A stretch of DNA of 64,000 nucleotides from Bacteroidales bacterium (GTDB taxonomy: Bacteria; Bacteroidota; Bacteroidia; Bacteroidales; UBA3824): positions 1-64,000 of the forward strand of contig JAFXUC010000048.1 in assembly GCA_017535325.1 (NCBI GenBank), read 5' to 3'. Position numbers and translations under genes: made by a program. This document shows positions 32,751 to 41,479 of this stretch, piece after piece (the stretch's first letter is position 1; each line of letters opens with the position of its first letter). The notes under the pieces were generated by a model that did no database searches, was not told the origin of the DNA, and saw only the letters and a program-made list of their open reading frames with translations.

Positions 32751-34715
32751 ATGAAAAGATTTAATTATTTATATATCGGTGCGCTTTCAATGTTATTGTC
32801 AGGCGGCTTGGTTTCTTGCGAAGACGATTTGGAGCATTACACCGTGGAAGGTCTGACTCCGACCTCTGATTTCGCACTTTCAGAAAGCAAAGTGCAGATT
32901 GACGAAGAAAACCTTTCGGAGGAGGTTTTGAAACTCAACTATACCAAAAGCGATTTGAGGCTTACAAACGGCAGTGAAGCAATCAGCATGGACGGCGGTT
33001 ACATTTTGGTTCAAGCCTCTAAAAGTGAAAGTTTTTCTGATTACAAAACTTTTGCGGGCAGCAATCTTTCTTCGCTCAAAGGCGACGACCTCAACAAAAT
33101 GGCAACTGCGCTCGGTTTGCAGCCTAACACGGAAGGCGTTATGTATCTCCGTTTGGTATCTTCATACGGTCAAAACAGTGAGGTTTCTTATAATTCCAAC
33201 GTTGTAAAACTTAACGTTACACCTTTGGAAATCGACTCTCATTGGGCATACATTTACACGAAAGACGCGGACGAAAAGTTCACGGTAAAAAGTTCGCAGT
33301 ATTTGTTTTCGCCTGATAACGACGGCAAATATCAGGGCTTTATCAACGCTGAGGCTTGGTTGAATTTCGGTGTTATGACAGAAGACGGCACATTGTACGG
33401 CACTTCGGAAGGCACGGGCTGGACGTTTATGAGTTATATGGCGGGCGGCGACCACTTCTGGCTGACGGCTAAGGCGGGCTGCTACTATTTTACGATGGAC
33501 ACCAAAAACACTTCAAAATTGGCTGACGCTTATTTGATAACCTCGCTTACTTGCGGCGGCGACATCAACAATGCCTCAATGGTTTACGATGCTGCAAAAT
33601 CGGCTTGGTACGCATACATTGTTGTTCCCAAAGATAATTCCAACGTAACGATTTCGGGAACTGCCGACCATTTCCAGTCGTCGCAGGACAATCCCGACGA
33701 GGTTGTTGAAATCGGCTTTTCAGGCACGCAAAACGATGTTACCTTTACTTTGGGTGATAAAGGTACGGGCGTTACGGTTGCCGAAAAAGGTACTTATAAA
33801 CTCACTTTGAAACTCGGTCTTAACTCGAAATACAAATTCACTCTCGAACCTGCCGAGGTTACGGTTTATCCCGACAAAGTTACCCTCAGCGGCAGCGAAC
33901 TTGTTACCGAAGTTCTTGACGGTGCTGCAACGGGTGTTTATACGGGCTTTGCAAACTTGAAATCGGGCGTTCAGGAAATTGTCTTTTCCGATGCCAAGGA
34001 TTACGGCGTAAAAGTTGACATCAAAAAAGACGGCTGGTATATGATTAGCCTCGACCTTACCAAAAAACGCGCTGAGGCGGTTCTTTACGGCAACACTCTA
34101 ACTGTTTCCGGGGGCAACTGGACAGGCGAGTTGAAGATGAATTCAAACGGCAAATATGCCGGTTATCTTACCGCAGGCGAAGGCTGGGACATAAAACTCA
34201 CTGACGAAAACGGACAGACATACGGCACTTATCCGGGCTGGGATCAGTTTACTTTCGGCATTGAGGCTGACGGTCATGACCACCTCTGGCTTGAACCCAA
34301 AGGCAATGCTTTCATAGAGATTGACCCGTTCAACCACACTTGGAATTATGCTTACGAAAATGCTTTGATTGTGGTTGCAAAACAGTCTGTGGTTGCCTTG
34401 GGCGGCGTAAGAGCAATTCTTTTCTATGACGAGGCCACCGGCACTTACAAAGGTGAATATGACAATACGGCTGACGAGTCAGGTACGGCATGGAACTATT
34501 ATTTGCAGGGCGTAAATGCTGCGAAAGACGGTCTTGTATTTTACGGCTGCGACGACAGTTGGACTGCTTCGCCTGACAATTATGCGACCATACCTGTTGC
34601 GCGTGAATTTTCTGACGCTTCGGATGCCCATACGTTTTGGGTAGACCCGTCAAACAAATACAATATGACGGTTGACCTTGCGGGCAGTGCTGTATCGTTT
34701 GAAAAAACAGAATAA
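32751..34715 (+). CDS. SusE/SusF-like surface glycan-binding lipoprotein
   Basis: A 654-residue lipoprotein (signal ending GGLVSC, Cys near residue 23). After a SusE-type N-terminal Ig-like domain (about 30-165) come several 90-110-residue beta-sandwich repeats. Recurring elements are DGKYQGFINAEAWLNF, NGKYAGYLTAGEGWDIKL and the Trp-rich HFWL, HLWLEP and HTFWVDP lines. These match the C-terminal domain of the GH53 enzyme. Such modules bind glycans on the cell surface next to SusCD. It is the last gene of the locus and is followed by a bidirectional terminator. Confidence 0.87.
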   Translation: MKRFNYLYIGALSMLLSGGLVSCEDDLEHYTVEGLTPTSDFALSESKVQIDEENLSEEVLKLNYTKSDLRLTNGSEAISMDGGYILVQASKSESFSDYKTFAGSNLSSLKGDDLNKMATALGLQPNTEGVMYLRLVSSYGQNSEVSYNSNVVKLNVTPLEIDSHWAYIYTKDADEKFTVKSSQYLFSPDNDGKYQGFINAEAWLNFGVMTEDGTLYGTSEGTGWTFMSYMAGGDHFWLTAKAGCYYFTMDTKNTSKLADAYLITSLTCGGDINNASMVYDAAKSAWYAYIVVPKDNSNVTISGTADHFQSSQDNPDEVVEIGFSGTQNDVTFTLGDKGTGVTVAEKGTYKLTLKLGLNSKYKFTLEPAEVTVYPDKVTLSGSELVTEVLDGAATGVYTGFANLKSGVQEIVFSDAKDYGVKVDIKKDGWYMISLDLTKKRAEAVLYGNTLTVSGGNWTGELKMNSNGKYAGYLTAGEGWDIKLTDENGQTYGTYPGWDQFTFGIEADGHDHLWLEPKGNAFIEIDPFNHTWNYAYENALIVVAKQSVVALGGVRAILFYDEATGTYKGEYDNTADESGTAWNYYLQGVNAAKDGLVFYGCDDSWTASPDNYATIPVAREFSDASDAHTFWVDPSNKYNMTVDLAGSAVSFEKTE

Positions 34716-34742
34716 TCCTTAAATTTTCTCTCTCATAAAATC

Positions 34743-34777
34743 AATCCGCCGGAAGAAAGTTTTTCTGCCGGCGGATT
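34743..34777. terminator. Bidirectional terminator hairpin
   Basis: AATCCGCCGG (34743-34752) and CCGGCGGATT (34768-34777) form a perfect 10-bp GC-rich stem with a 15-nt loop, flanked by A-rich and T-rich sequence. It lies between the convergent SusE/F-like and ATPase genes and can serve both. Confidence 0.88.
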
Positions 34778-34782
34778 TTGTT

Positions 34783-36201
34783 TTATATCAAATCTTCCAT
34801 TGTAATCTCCTTTTGCGCGATGCTTGAATATTCATTTGTTACAAGTCCGTAGGTTGTTACCATAACAAGATGGATTGCTTTTTTACATTTGGTTTCGTCT
34901 GCAAAAACTTGTATTTTGTTTAAAAGTTCTTCGTGGTATTTTTTTGTGATATTGTATTTTGTATTCCAAAATTTTATTTCGCATACGTTGATGATATTGT
35001 CGGCACGGTTGATTACAAGATCTATTTGTACGCCTTTTTCGCTTTTTTGCGATTGCCAGCATGATACCGATGTCTGTATGCCCGATATGCCGAGTGCGTG
35101 TTCTATTTTATTGATATGGTTGAGACATAATAGTTCAAATGCGTATCCAGTCCAAGCATTATGAAGCGGGGTGTTGAGTTGTAATGACCAAAATTCCTTG
35201 TCGGTGGTTCCGTATTTTTTTATAAACTTGAAATAAAAAAACGAGTAAAAATCCGTCAGTTGATAAATACTGTTGCGTTCTTTGTTGTTGAACCCTTGAT
35301 ATTTGCGGATAAAATCGCAGTTGTCAAGGTCTTCAAGGATTTTGGATAATGTTCCGCCGTCTGTAAGTTTTGTAACCTCAATTATTTCTTTGCGCGAAAG
35401 CCCCTTGTTTTTTTTGCTTAATGCTTCGATTACTTTTACATAACCGGTGCTTTCTTCAAAAAGCGAAGAGTATAGAGCCTTAAATTCACCGTAGAGTTTG
35501 CCTTGCCGTTTGAACAGCATATTGTCAATGTTTTGAGCGAGGCTCATGCCTTTTTCTATCATGCTGAGGTAATACGGAACTCCGCCCATTACCATGTAAC
35601 ATTCCAAAATATCTTTTTGACTGAAAATGATGTTGTTGGCATCAAAATATTCTTTACATTCGGCCAGCGAAAATTGTTTTAAATATATTTTACGGGTTAT
35701 TCTGTTGTGAAGTCCGCCCTTGTTTTTGATTATGTTTTTGGTAATCCATGATGTTGCCGAGCCGCAAATTATAAGTACAATATTGTTTTGTGTATTGCCG
35801 TAATCGTTCCAAAAATGCTCCAATGCCGTTACTAAATTGCTTTTAGCGGTTGCCATGTACGGAAGTTCGTCAATGAAGACCACTTTTTTGCCTTTTGTTT
35901 TTTTTGTGTTTTCCAATAATACGCGCAGCAGCGAAAATGCTTCCATCCAATTTTTGGGGTCGGGACTTAGAGGCGAACCGTACCGGCGGAGTGATTCTCC
36001 GAAATTGTGAAGTTGCTCAGTTTTATTTTTCAGAGCAAGTCCTGTATGTTTGAATGTGAATTTGTTGTTGAAATATTGGTTTATCAAAAATGTTTTGCCG
36101 ATTCTGCGTCTGCCGAATATTACAACAAATTCAGGTTCAGATGATTGTATTATATTGTCGAGTTGGGTAGTCTCGTTTTTACGCCCGATAAGTCTTGACA
36201 T
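34783..36201 (-). CDS. Archaeal-type P-loop ATPase (DUF234-like C-terminus)
   Basis: A 472-residue cytoplasmic ATPase of the archaeal-ATPase/DUF234 family, distinct from but related to the DUF4143 ATPase at 7.7 kb. Walker A is IFGRRRIGKTFLI near residues 28-40, Walker B is KVVFIDELPYM near 97-107, and sensor 1 is LIICGSATSWITKNI near 133-147. A winged-helix segment (GLSRKEIIEVTKLTDGGTLSKIL) follows. The C-terminus has a PD-(D/E)XK-like nuclease signature: GVQIDLVI then VCEIKFWN near 395-420. ATG 36201 is preferred over the TTG at 36210. Upstream lie paired inverted repeats that probably control it. The family has no agreed function. Confidence 0.88.
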   Translation of the reverse strand: MSRLIGRKNETTQLDNIIQSSEPEFVVIFGRRRIGKTFLINQYFNNKFTFKHTGLALKNKTEQLHNFGESLRRYGSPLSPDPKNWMEAFSLLRVLLENTKKTKGKKVVFIDELPYMATAKSNLVTALEHFWNDYGNTQNNIVLIICGSATSWITKNIIKNKGGLHNRITRKIYLKQFSLAECKEYFDANNIIFSQKDILECYMVMGGVPYYLSMIEKGMSLAQNIDNMLFKRQGKLYGEFKALYSSLFEESTGYVKVIEALSKKNKGLSRKEIIEVTKLTDGGTLSKILEDLDNCDFIRKYQGFNNKERNSIYQLTDFYSFFYFKFIKKYGTTDKEFWSLQLNTPLHNAWTGYAFELLCLNHINKIEHALGISGIQTSVSCWQSQKSEKGVQIDLVINRADNIINVCEIKFWNTKYNITKKYHEELLNKIQVFADETKCKKAIHLVMVTTYGLVTNEYSSIAQKEITMEDLI

Positions 36202-36229
36202 GTTGTTCAAAATTTTATTTATTCATGGG

Positions 36230-36237
36230 CAAAAATA
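36230..36237 (-). promoter_or_regulatory. Promoter -7 box of the DUF234-like ATPase (TATTTTTG on minus strand)
   Basis: The plus strand reads CAAAAATA, giving TATTTTTG on the minus strand, a full TAnnTTTG match. The start would be near 36224, with a leader of about 23 nt to the ATG at 36201. The repeat array begins 24 nt further upstream, at about the -33 position and beyond. Confidence 0.65.
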
Positions 36238-36260
36238 GCATATTTTTTTGTATTTACAAA

Positions 36261-36354
36261 AAATACTCAGCTGTAACTATGATTTTTTTTATAGTTACAG
36301 CTGAGTATTTTAAAAATTGTCAGCTGTAACTGCTATTTTTTATATAGTTACAGC
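36261..36354. repeat. Two related inverted-repeat pairs sharing GCTGTAACT, probable operators
   Basis: The first unit is a perfect 20-bp inverted repeat, AAATACTCAGCTGTAACTAT at 36261-36280 and its reverse complement at 36291-36310, with a 10-nt T-rich centre. The second unit repeats the core: GCTGTAACT at 36323-36331 and AGTTACAGC at 36346-36354. The core therefore occurs four times in 94 bp in alternating orientation. The array sits upstream of the ATPase promoter, between it and the btuB riboswitch. It could also fold as a hairpin in either transcript. Confidence 0.8.
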
Positions 36355-36428
36355 CGCGTATTTTTCTCTCAAACATTAATTTTATATTATCAATTATTCT
36401 GTTTGGGTTTTAAATTTTGAAATGTTCT

Positions 36429-36436
36429 TACCTTTG
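36429..36436 (+). promoter_or_regulatory. btuB promoter -7 box (TACCTTTG)
   Basis: TACCTTTG is a full TAnnTTTG match immediately upstream of the cobalamin riboswitch, so transcription would begin near 36441 at the first base-paired segment of the aptamer. Confidence 0.65.
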
Positions 36437-36439
36437 CAT

Positions 36440-36640
36440 CGGCGTTTTGTTTCCGTTTTTCTAAAATCCGAAAACACGGAATTAAAAGGGAATCAGGTGA
36501 AAAACCTGAACAGTCCCGCTGCTGTAAACTTTTTTAAAAGAAAACGTTACATTCTTTTGCCACTGTTTTTACGGGAAGGCGTAACGTTTTAAAGTAAGTC
36601 AGAAGACCTGCAAAACAGCCTTTTTAGTTGCCAAAAACTG
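36440..36640 (+). ncRNA. Cobalamin riboswitch
   Basis: The leader of btuB has the conserved parts of a B12 aptamer. These are AAAAGGGAATCAGGTG near 36483-36498 followed by AACCTGAACAGTCCCGCTGC, then GCCACTGTTTTTACGGGAAG near 36561-36580, and finally the B12-box region AGTAAGTCAGAAGACCTGC near 36593-36611. GCGTTTTG near 36442 can pair with CAAAACAGC near 36611 to close the P1 helix. High cobalamin is expected to shut off expression of the downstream transporter genes. The expression platform (36612-36686) contains no clear T-rich terminator, so control is more likely at translation. Confidence 0.92.
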
Positions 36641-36686
36641 CGAGGACGGTTTGGGTAACAACTTGATAATAATCATTTTGGATTAA

Positions 36687-38651
36687 ATGAAAGGAATATT
36701 GCCATACTCTCTTATTTTGGTGTGGTTGGTGGTGTTTTGTGCCGGAGTTTCAGCGCAAAACTCTGACACCGTTATCACCAAAAATTTGAGGGAAATAGAT
36801 GTTTTTGCTGACAAGGAAACTAATAAATCCTCTATCGTTCAGGCACTTGAAGGAAAATTTATTTGCCTTATGCCGGTCAGCGAAATATCTGATGTTTTGA
36901 AATTGTTCAGCGGACTTAATATAAAGGATTACGGCGGCACAGGCGGTCTTAAAACCGTTTCCGTGCGTTCTCTCGGTGCGTCGCATACCGCAGTGGAATA
37001 CGACGGCGTTCCCGTTTCTAACACGTTGGGCGGACAAATCGACATTTCGCGTTTTCAGACGGGCAGTGTTTCCGAGATAAATCTTTGTATCGGTCAGACG
37101 GACAATCTCTTAAAACCTGCTAAACTTTTTGCCGCAGGTGCAGTCCTTAGTATCAAGTCTTTTGATGCTTTTCTGCCTGAGCCTCAAAAACTGAAACTCA
37201 ATTTTAAAACCGGTTCTTTCGGCTATCTTTCCCTTGGCACTGACTTTTTGAAAAAAATCGGCAAGCATTTGATTTTTAGTGTGAATGCGGATTTTTTGCG
37301 CTCTGACGGAATGTACAGTTTCACTTTGAAAAATTACAAAACCGTAACAAAAGAAAAACGCCGCAATACCGACATCCGTTCCGGCAAAATGGAGTTTTCG
37401 CTGAATTTCAACGATTCTATAAGAAACAGTTTTAACATAAAATTTTACGGTTACAAGTCTGAGCGGGGACTGCCCGGAAGCGTTGTTTTTTATAATCCGC
37501 ATGCCGAAGAGAGGCTCAAAGACGCTGACTTTTTCGTTCAGACGGATTATAAACGCCGTATTTTCAGCAATTTGACCACAAAGTTGATTGCAAAATACGA
37601 TTATTCCAACAATTATTACACCGACAAAAATGTTATGTATACTGACGGAAAACTCAAACAAAATTCCACTCAAAACGAGGTTTTCTTTTCGTGGATAAAT
37701 TTTTGGCAGGTGATTCCGCCGCTGAGTTTTTCCGTCAGCATAGACGAGAGTTTCAACACTCTTGAAAGTGATATAACTGACAGACAGCCAAAGCGTAACA
37801 CAATTCAGTCGGTGGCAAATTTGCGTTACCGTTTTAGGAATTTGCTGTCCTTTACTTTGGGTGAAGTGTTTACGCATTTGAGAGAAAAAACTGTAAAAGG
37901 TGCGCATTTAAATGATTTGGACAAATTTTCGCCTTATATGACTGTGGAAGTTTTCCTCACGAAAAATTTTACCGCTGATATTCTGTTAAAAAACACTTAC
38001 CGTGTCCCAACGTTCAACGAGTTGTATTACACGACCTTAGGTTCAACGGCACTGGAACCCGAAGACGCGTCGGAAGTGAATTTCGGAGTTTGTTACGGCA
38101 AAAAAACTTGGAACGTTTCGGCTGATTTTTATCATAATAATGTTGATAATAAGATAGTTGCGATTCCGACTTTGTATGTTTGGAAAATGTCGAACTGCGG
38201 CAGAGTAAAAATTTCAGGAGCGGATTTTTCTCTTGACAAAAATTTCAGTTTTCCGCAATTTGATATGTCCATTGATGTCTGCGCAAAATATTCTTATCAA
38301 AAAGCCGTGGACGTAACCGACGAAAAATCAAAACTTTACAATAACCAAATACCTTATACGCCGTTACATTCGGGCAATTTTTATTCGGTTTTTAAATACA
38401 GGAATTATGCGCTGAGTTTGGTTTCGGTGCTGAGCGGCAAGAGGTACTTTTTGGCGTACAATATTCCTGACAACGAAATTTCAGGTTATGCAGAATTTTC
38501 CGCCTCTTTGGTGCGGGAATTTTCAGTAAAAAATACTCAAATTTTAGTAAAATTTTCTTGTATAAATTTTACCAATGAGCAGTATGACGTGATAAAATTT
38601 TATCCGATGCCCGGACGGCAGTATCAGTTGAATTTAACTTTAACATTATAA
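36687..38651 (+). CDS. btuB: BtuB-like TonB-dependent cobalamin receptor
   Basis: A 654-residue outer-membrane TonB-dependent receptor for B12 or related corrinoids. A signal peptide (SLILVWLVVFCAGVSAQ) is followed by a plug domain (LKTVSVRSLGASHTAVEYDG near 92-111, GGQIDISRFQTGSVSEI) and a beta barrel ending QYQLNLTLTL. There is no SusC-type N-terminal beta domain, as expected of BtuB. Assignment to cobalamin rests on the riboswitch ahead of it and on the BtuG-like lipoprotein 12 nt downstream. Confidence 0.9.
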   Translation: MKGILPYSLILVWLVVFCAGVSAQNSDTVITKNLREIDVFADKETNKSSIVQALEGKFICLMPVSEISDVLKLFSGLNIKDYGGTGGLKTVSVRSLGASHTAVEYDGVPVSNTLGGQIDISRFQTGSVSEINLCIGQTDNLLKPAKLFAAGAVLSIKSFDAFLPEPQKLKLNFKTGSFGYLSLGTDFLKKIGKHLIFSVNADFLRSDGMYSFTLKNYKTVTKEKRRNTDIRSGKMEFSLNFNDSIRNSFNIKFYGYKSERGLPGSVVFYNPHAEERLKDADFFVQTDYKRRIFSNLTTKLIAKYDYSNNYYTDKNVMYTDGKLKQNSTQNEVFFSWINFWQVIPPLSFSVSIDESFNTLESDITDRQPKRNTIQSVANLRYRFRNLLSFTLGEVFTHLREKTVKGAHLNDLDKFSPYMTVEVFLTKNFTADILLKNTYRVPTFNELYYTTLGSTALEPEDASEVNFGVCYGKKTWNVSADFYHNNVDNKIVAIPTLYVWKMSNCGRVKISGADFSLDKNFSFPQFDMSIDVCAKYSYQKAVDVTDEKSKLYNNQIPYTPLHSGNFYSVFKYRNYALSLVSVLSGKRYFLAYNIPDNEISGYAEFSASLVREFSVKNTQILVKFSCINFTNEQYDVIKFYPMPGRQYQLNLTLTL

Positions 38652-38663
38652 AAATAACAAAAA

Positions 38664-39758
38664 ATGACACAGAAATTTTTAAAATTTTTCTCGTTAAGTA
38701 CTTTTGTATTAAGTACTTGCTTTGTATCATGCGACAAAGAGGACAACGACAAACAAGAACCCGTTATCGACCCTGTTTCAAGGCGTGCTTTCATTCTTAA
38801 CGAAGGCTCTTGGGGTGCTAACAACTCCACACTTGATCTCTATCATCCTTACTCCGAGCCGACAGTTTTGGAGAAAGATATTTTCTCTACTGCCAACGGT
38901 CAAAAGGTTGGCGATACAGGTCAAGACCTTATTGCATACGACGGCAGACTCTACCTTTCTGTATGGGGCAGCAACTATTTGGCAAAGTTGGACAATAATG
39001 GCAAAGTAATCGAAAAATATCAGTTCAAAGCCGACGAAGGTCAGCCGCGCCGTCTCGCCGCTGACGGAAAATACATTTATGTTTCTACTTACGGCGGCAA
39101 AGTTGCAAAGTTTGACACCACGTCAATCGCTGCGCCGGTTGCTTTTGTTGAGGTCGGCAACAATCCCGAAGGCATCGCCGTAAAAGGCAACTATCTTGTG
39201 GTTTGCAACTCGCAGAAAGACTACGTTTCCGACAACAGAATTTCTATCGTTGACCTCAGCACATTCACCCTCGCAAAACACATCACATCAGAAGTTTACA
39301 GCAATTATCAGAATGTCGCAGTGGTAAAGGACAGCGTTTATATTACGTATTACACGCCGTCGTACACTGTCGAAATGCTCAATCTTGACATCAGCAAAGG
39401 TACGCTGACTCCCTCTGGTGCGGCGACCAAGATGATTGGCACTTCCGAAGGCGAACTTTTCTGCGCCAACGTTGCCACTGTCTATGACGAAAATTGGAAC
39501 GCCACCACCAACACGTCATTCTTTGTACGCGATGTCAAAACCGGACAAGACACGCCCATTCTTGACCTTAACGCAACGCCCGAACTTACCACTGCAACGG
39601 TCTATCTGTTTGATATTGACTATGCCTCCCGCGACCTTTATATCGGCACAACCGATTACAAAACCAACGGTACGATTTACCGTTTTGACAAGGACGGCAA
39701 GTTCATAGAAAAATTTGAGACAAGCAGCATAAGCCCGAGCAAGGCGGTGATATTTTAA
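38664..39758 (+). CDS. btuG: BtuG-like surface cobalamin-binding lipoprotein (DUF5074/YncE-like propeller)
   Basis: A 364-residue lipoprotein (lipobox FVSC, Cys near residue 24) whose remainder is a seven-bladed beta propeller. The start of the domain, RRAFILNEGSWGANNSTLDLY near 42-62, is characteristic of Bacteroides BtuG/DUF5074 proteins, and blades such as GQDLIAYDGRLYLSVWGSNY and ADGKYIYVSTYGGKVAKFD follow. In Bacteroides BtuG binds cobalamin with extreme affinity and caps BtuB. Its position directly after btuB under the riboswitch supports that role. Its composition is more GC-rich than the flanking btuB. Confidence 0.9.
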   Translation: MTQKFLKFFSLSTFVLSTCFVSCDKEDNDKQEPVIDPVSRRAFILNEGSWGANNSTLDLYHPYSEPTVLEKDIFSTANGQKVGDTGQDLIAYDGRLYLSVWGSNYLAKLDNNGKVIEKYQFKADEGQPRRLAADGKYIYVSTYGGKVAKFDTTSIAAPVAFVEVGNNPEGIAVKGNYLVVCNSQKDYVSDNRISIVDLSTFTLAKHITSEVYSNYQNVAVVKDSVYITYYTPSYTVEMLNLDISKGTLTPSGAATKMIGTSEGELFCANVATVYDENWNATTNTSFFVRDVKTGQDTPILDLNATPELTTATVYLFDIDYASRDLYIGTTDYKTNGTIYRFDKDGKFIEKFETSSISPSKAVIF

Positions 39759-39775
39759 AGTTGGAAAAAATATAT

Positions 39776-39783
39776 TACCTTTG
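39776..39783 (+). promoter_or_regulatory. rnhA promoter -7 box (TACCTTTG)
   Basis: Full TAnnTTTG match 25 nt upstream of the rnhA ATG; the leader would be about 20 nt. It marks the start of the rnhA-recA-udk unit. Confidence 0.6.
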
Positions 39784-39808
39784 CACCGTTAAAATAAATG
39801 AAGTTTAA

Positions 39809-40300
39809 ATGGACATAACAATCTACACTGACGGTGCTTCACGCGGCAATCCCGGACCGGGCGGTTACGGGGTTGTCTTGCTTTCGGGACCTTACAGACG
39901 GGAAATTTCAGAAGGCTTTAAGTCCACAACCAACAACCGCATGGAACTCCTGGCTGTTATCATCGGTCTTGAAGCCTTGAAAAAAGACGGCATGAACGTT
40001 ACGATATATTCTGATTCTCAATACGTTGTCAACAGCGTTGAAAAAGGCTGGGTGTTCGGCTGGGTGAAAAATAATTTCAAGGGCAAAAAAAATTCCGACC
40101 TTTGGAAACGTTTTTTGAGCGTTTACAGCCGTCATAAAGTGAAATTCATCTGGATAAAAGGCCACAACGAAACCAAAGAAAACGAGCGTTGCGACCGTCT
40201 GGCTGTTGCGGCGGCTTTGGACAAGGCAAATTTAAGGGACGATGTCGGCTTTTTGGAGTCGCAAATGGAAGACGAAGCCCTTTTCAATTCGGTTTCCTAA
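39809..40300 (+). CDS. rnhA: Ribonuclease HI
   Basis: A 163-residue enzyme that degrades the RNA strand of RNA-DNA hybrids, for example R-loops and Okazaki primers. All four catalytic acids are visible: Asp in YTDGASRGNPGPGGYG near residue 7, Glu in TTNNRMELLA near 47, Asp in YSDSQYVV near 69, and Asp in ERCDRLAV near 130. The length is normal. There is no N-terminal hybrid-binding domain. It precedes recA by 72 nt, probably in the same unit. Confidence 0.95.
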   Translation: MDITIYTDGASRGNPGPGGYGVVLLSGPYRREISEGFKSTTNNRMELLAVIIGLEALKKDGMNVTIYSDSQYVVNSVEKGWVFGWVKNNFKGKKNSDLWKRFLSVYSRHKVKFIWIKGHNETKENERCDRLAVAAALDKANLRDDVGFLESQMEDEALFNSVS

Positions 40301-40372
40301 AAAGAGTGAAAAAATTTGCCGTTAACAAAAATAATTATTACGTTTGCGGCAATAAACTTTAATGAAGAAAAA

Positions 40373-41464
40373 ATGGCAAAAAAAGAAACTGCTGCGCCTG
40401 TTGACGCCAAGGCTGAACGCCTTAAAGCACTGCAACTTGCGCTCGACAAAATAGACAAAGACTACGGCAAGGGTACGATTATGAAACTCGGCGACAAAGT
40501 TACCGAAGACATACCCTGCATTCCGACCGGCTCGCTCGGACTGGATTTCGCAATCGGAATCGGCGGCTATCCGAGAGGCCGTGTAATTGAAATTTTCGGA
40601 CCCGAATCCTCTGGTAAAACCACCCTCGCAATCCACGCTATCGCAGAGGCTCAGAAACTCGGCGGCATTGCGGCTATCATTGACGCGGAACACGCTTTTG
40701 ACCGCACTTACGCTGAAAATCTCGGCGTTGACACCTCGCAACTTCTTATTTCCCAGCCGGATTGCGGCGAGCAGGCTTTGGAAATCGCTGACTCGCTTAT
40801 CCGCTCAGGTGCGCTTGACATTATCGTTATCGACTCTGTTGCGGCACTTACTCCGAGGGCTGAAATCGAAGGCGAAATGGGTGATTCAAAAATGGGACTT
40901 CAAGCCCGTTTGATGTCGCAGGCTTTAAGAAAACTCACGGCAAACATTTCAAAAACAAATACCTGCGTTATTTTTATCAACCAGTTGAGAGACAAAATCG
41001 GCGTACTTTTCGGCAACCCCGAAACCACAACCGGCGGTAACGCTTTGAAATTTTACTCTTCCCTCAGGCTTGACGTCCGCAGAATCGGACAGATAAAAGA
41101 CGGCGAAGATGTTATCGGCGGCAGAATCAAGGTCAAAGTCGTAAAAAACAAAGTTGCGCCGCCTTTCAAAAAAGCGGAATTTGATTTGATGTTCGGCACG
41201 GGCATTTCGTTTGTCGGCGAACTTGTTGACACGGCTGTTGAACTTGGAATCGTGAAAAAGAGCGGTTCGTGGTTCAGTTACGGCGACAGCAAAATCGGTC
41301 AGGAACGCGACGCTGTGCTTCAACTTCTTACAGAAAACAAAGAACTTTCAAAAGAGATTGAAGACAAAGTAAGAACGCAGATGAAAGGCGAGAATTTCTC
41401 AGCCGACCTTTCTGCCGAAGAAAAGGTGGAAGACCCTGAACAAGAAAGAGAACCGGAAGAATAG
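40373..41464 (+). CDS. recA: Recombinase RecA
   Basis: A 363-residue RecA. The ATG at 40373 is chosen because it yields the family start [20 protein letters not shown]; an open frame extends to 40316 without conserved residues. Walker A is GPESSGKTT near 76-84, Walker B is [10 protein letters not shown] near 150-159, and the L2-region [17 protein letters not shown] is intact. RecA coats single-stranded DNA, drives strand exchange and stimulates LexA-type cleavage. The C-terminus is acidic ([15 protein letters not shown]), as in other RecAs. udk follows 15 nt later. Confidence 0.97.
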   Translation: MAKKETAAPVDAKAERLKALQLALDKIDKDYGKGTIMKLGDKVTEDIPCIPTGSLGLDFAIGIGGYPRGRVIEIFGPESSGKTTLAIHAIAEAQKLGGIAAIIDAEHAFDRTYAENLGVDTSQLLISQPDCGEQALEIADSLIRSGALDIIVIDSVAALTPRAEIEGEMGDSKMGLQARLMSQALRKLTANISKTNTCVIFINQLRDKIGVLFGNPETTTGGNALKFYSSLRLDVRRIGQIKDGEDVIGGRIKVKVVKNKVAPPFKKAEFDLMFGTGISFVGELVDTAVELGIVKKSGSWFSYGDSKIGQERDAVLQLLTENKELSKEIEDKVRTQMKGENFSADLSAEEKVEDPEQEREPEE

Positions 41465-41479
41465 TTAATTGAAAACAAA

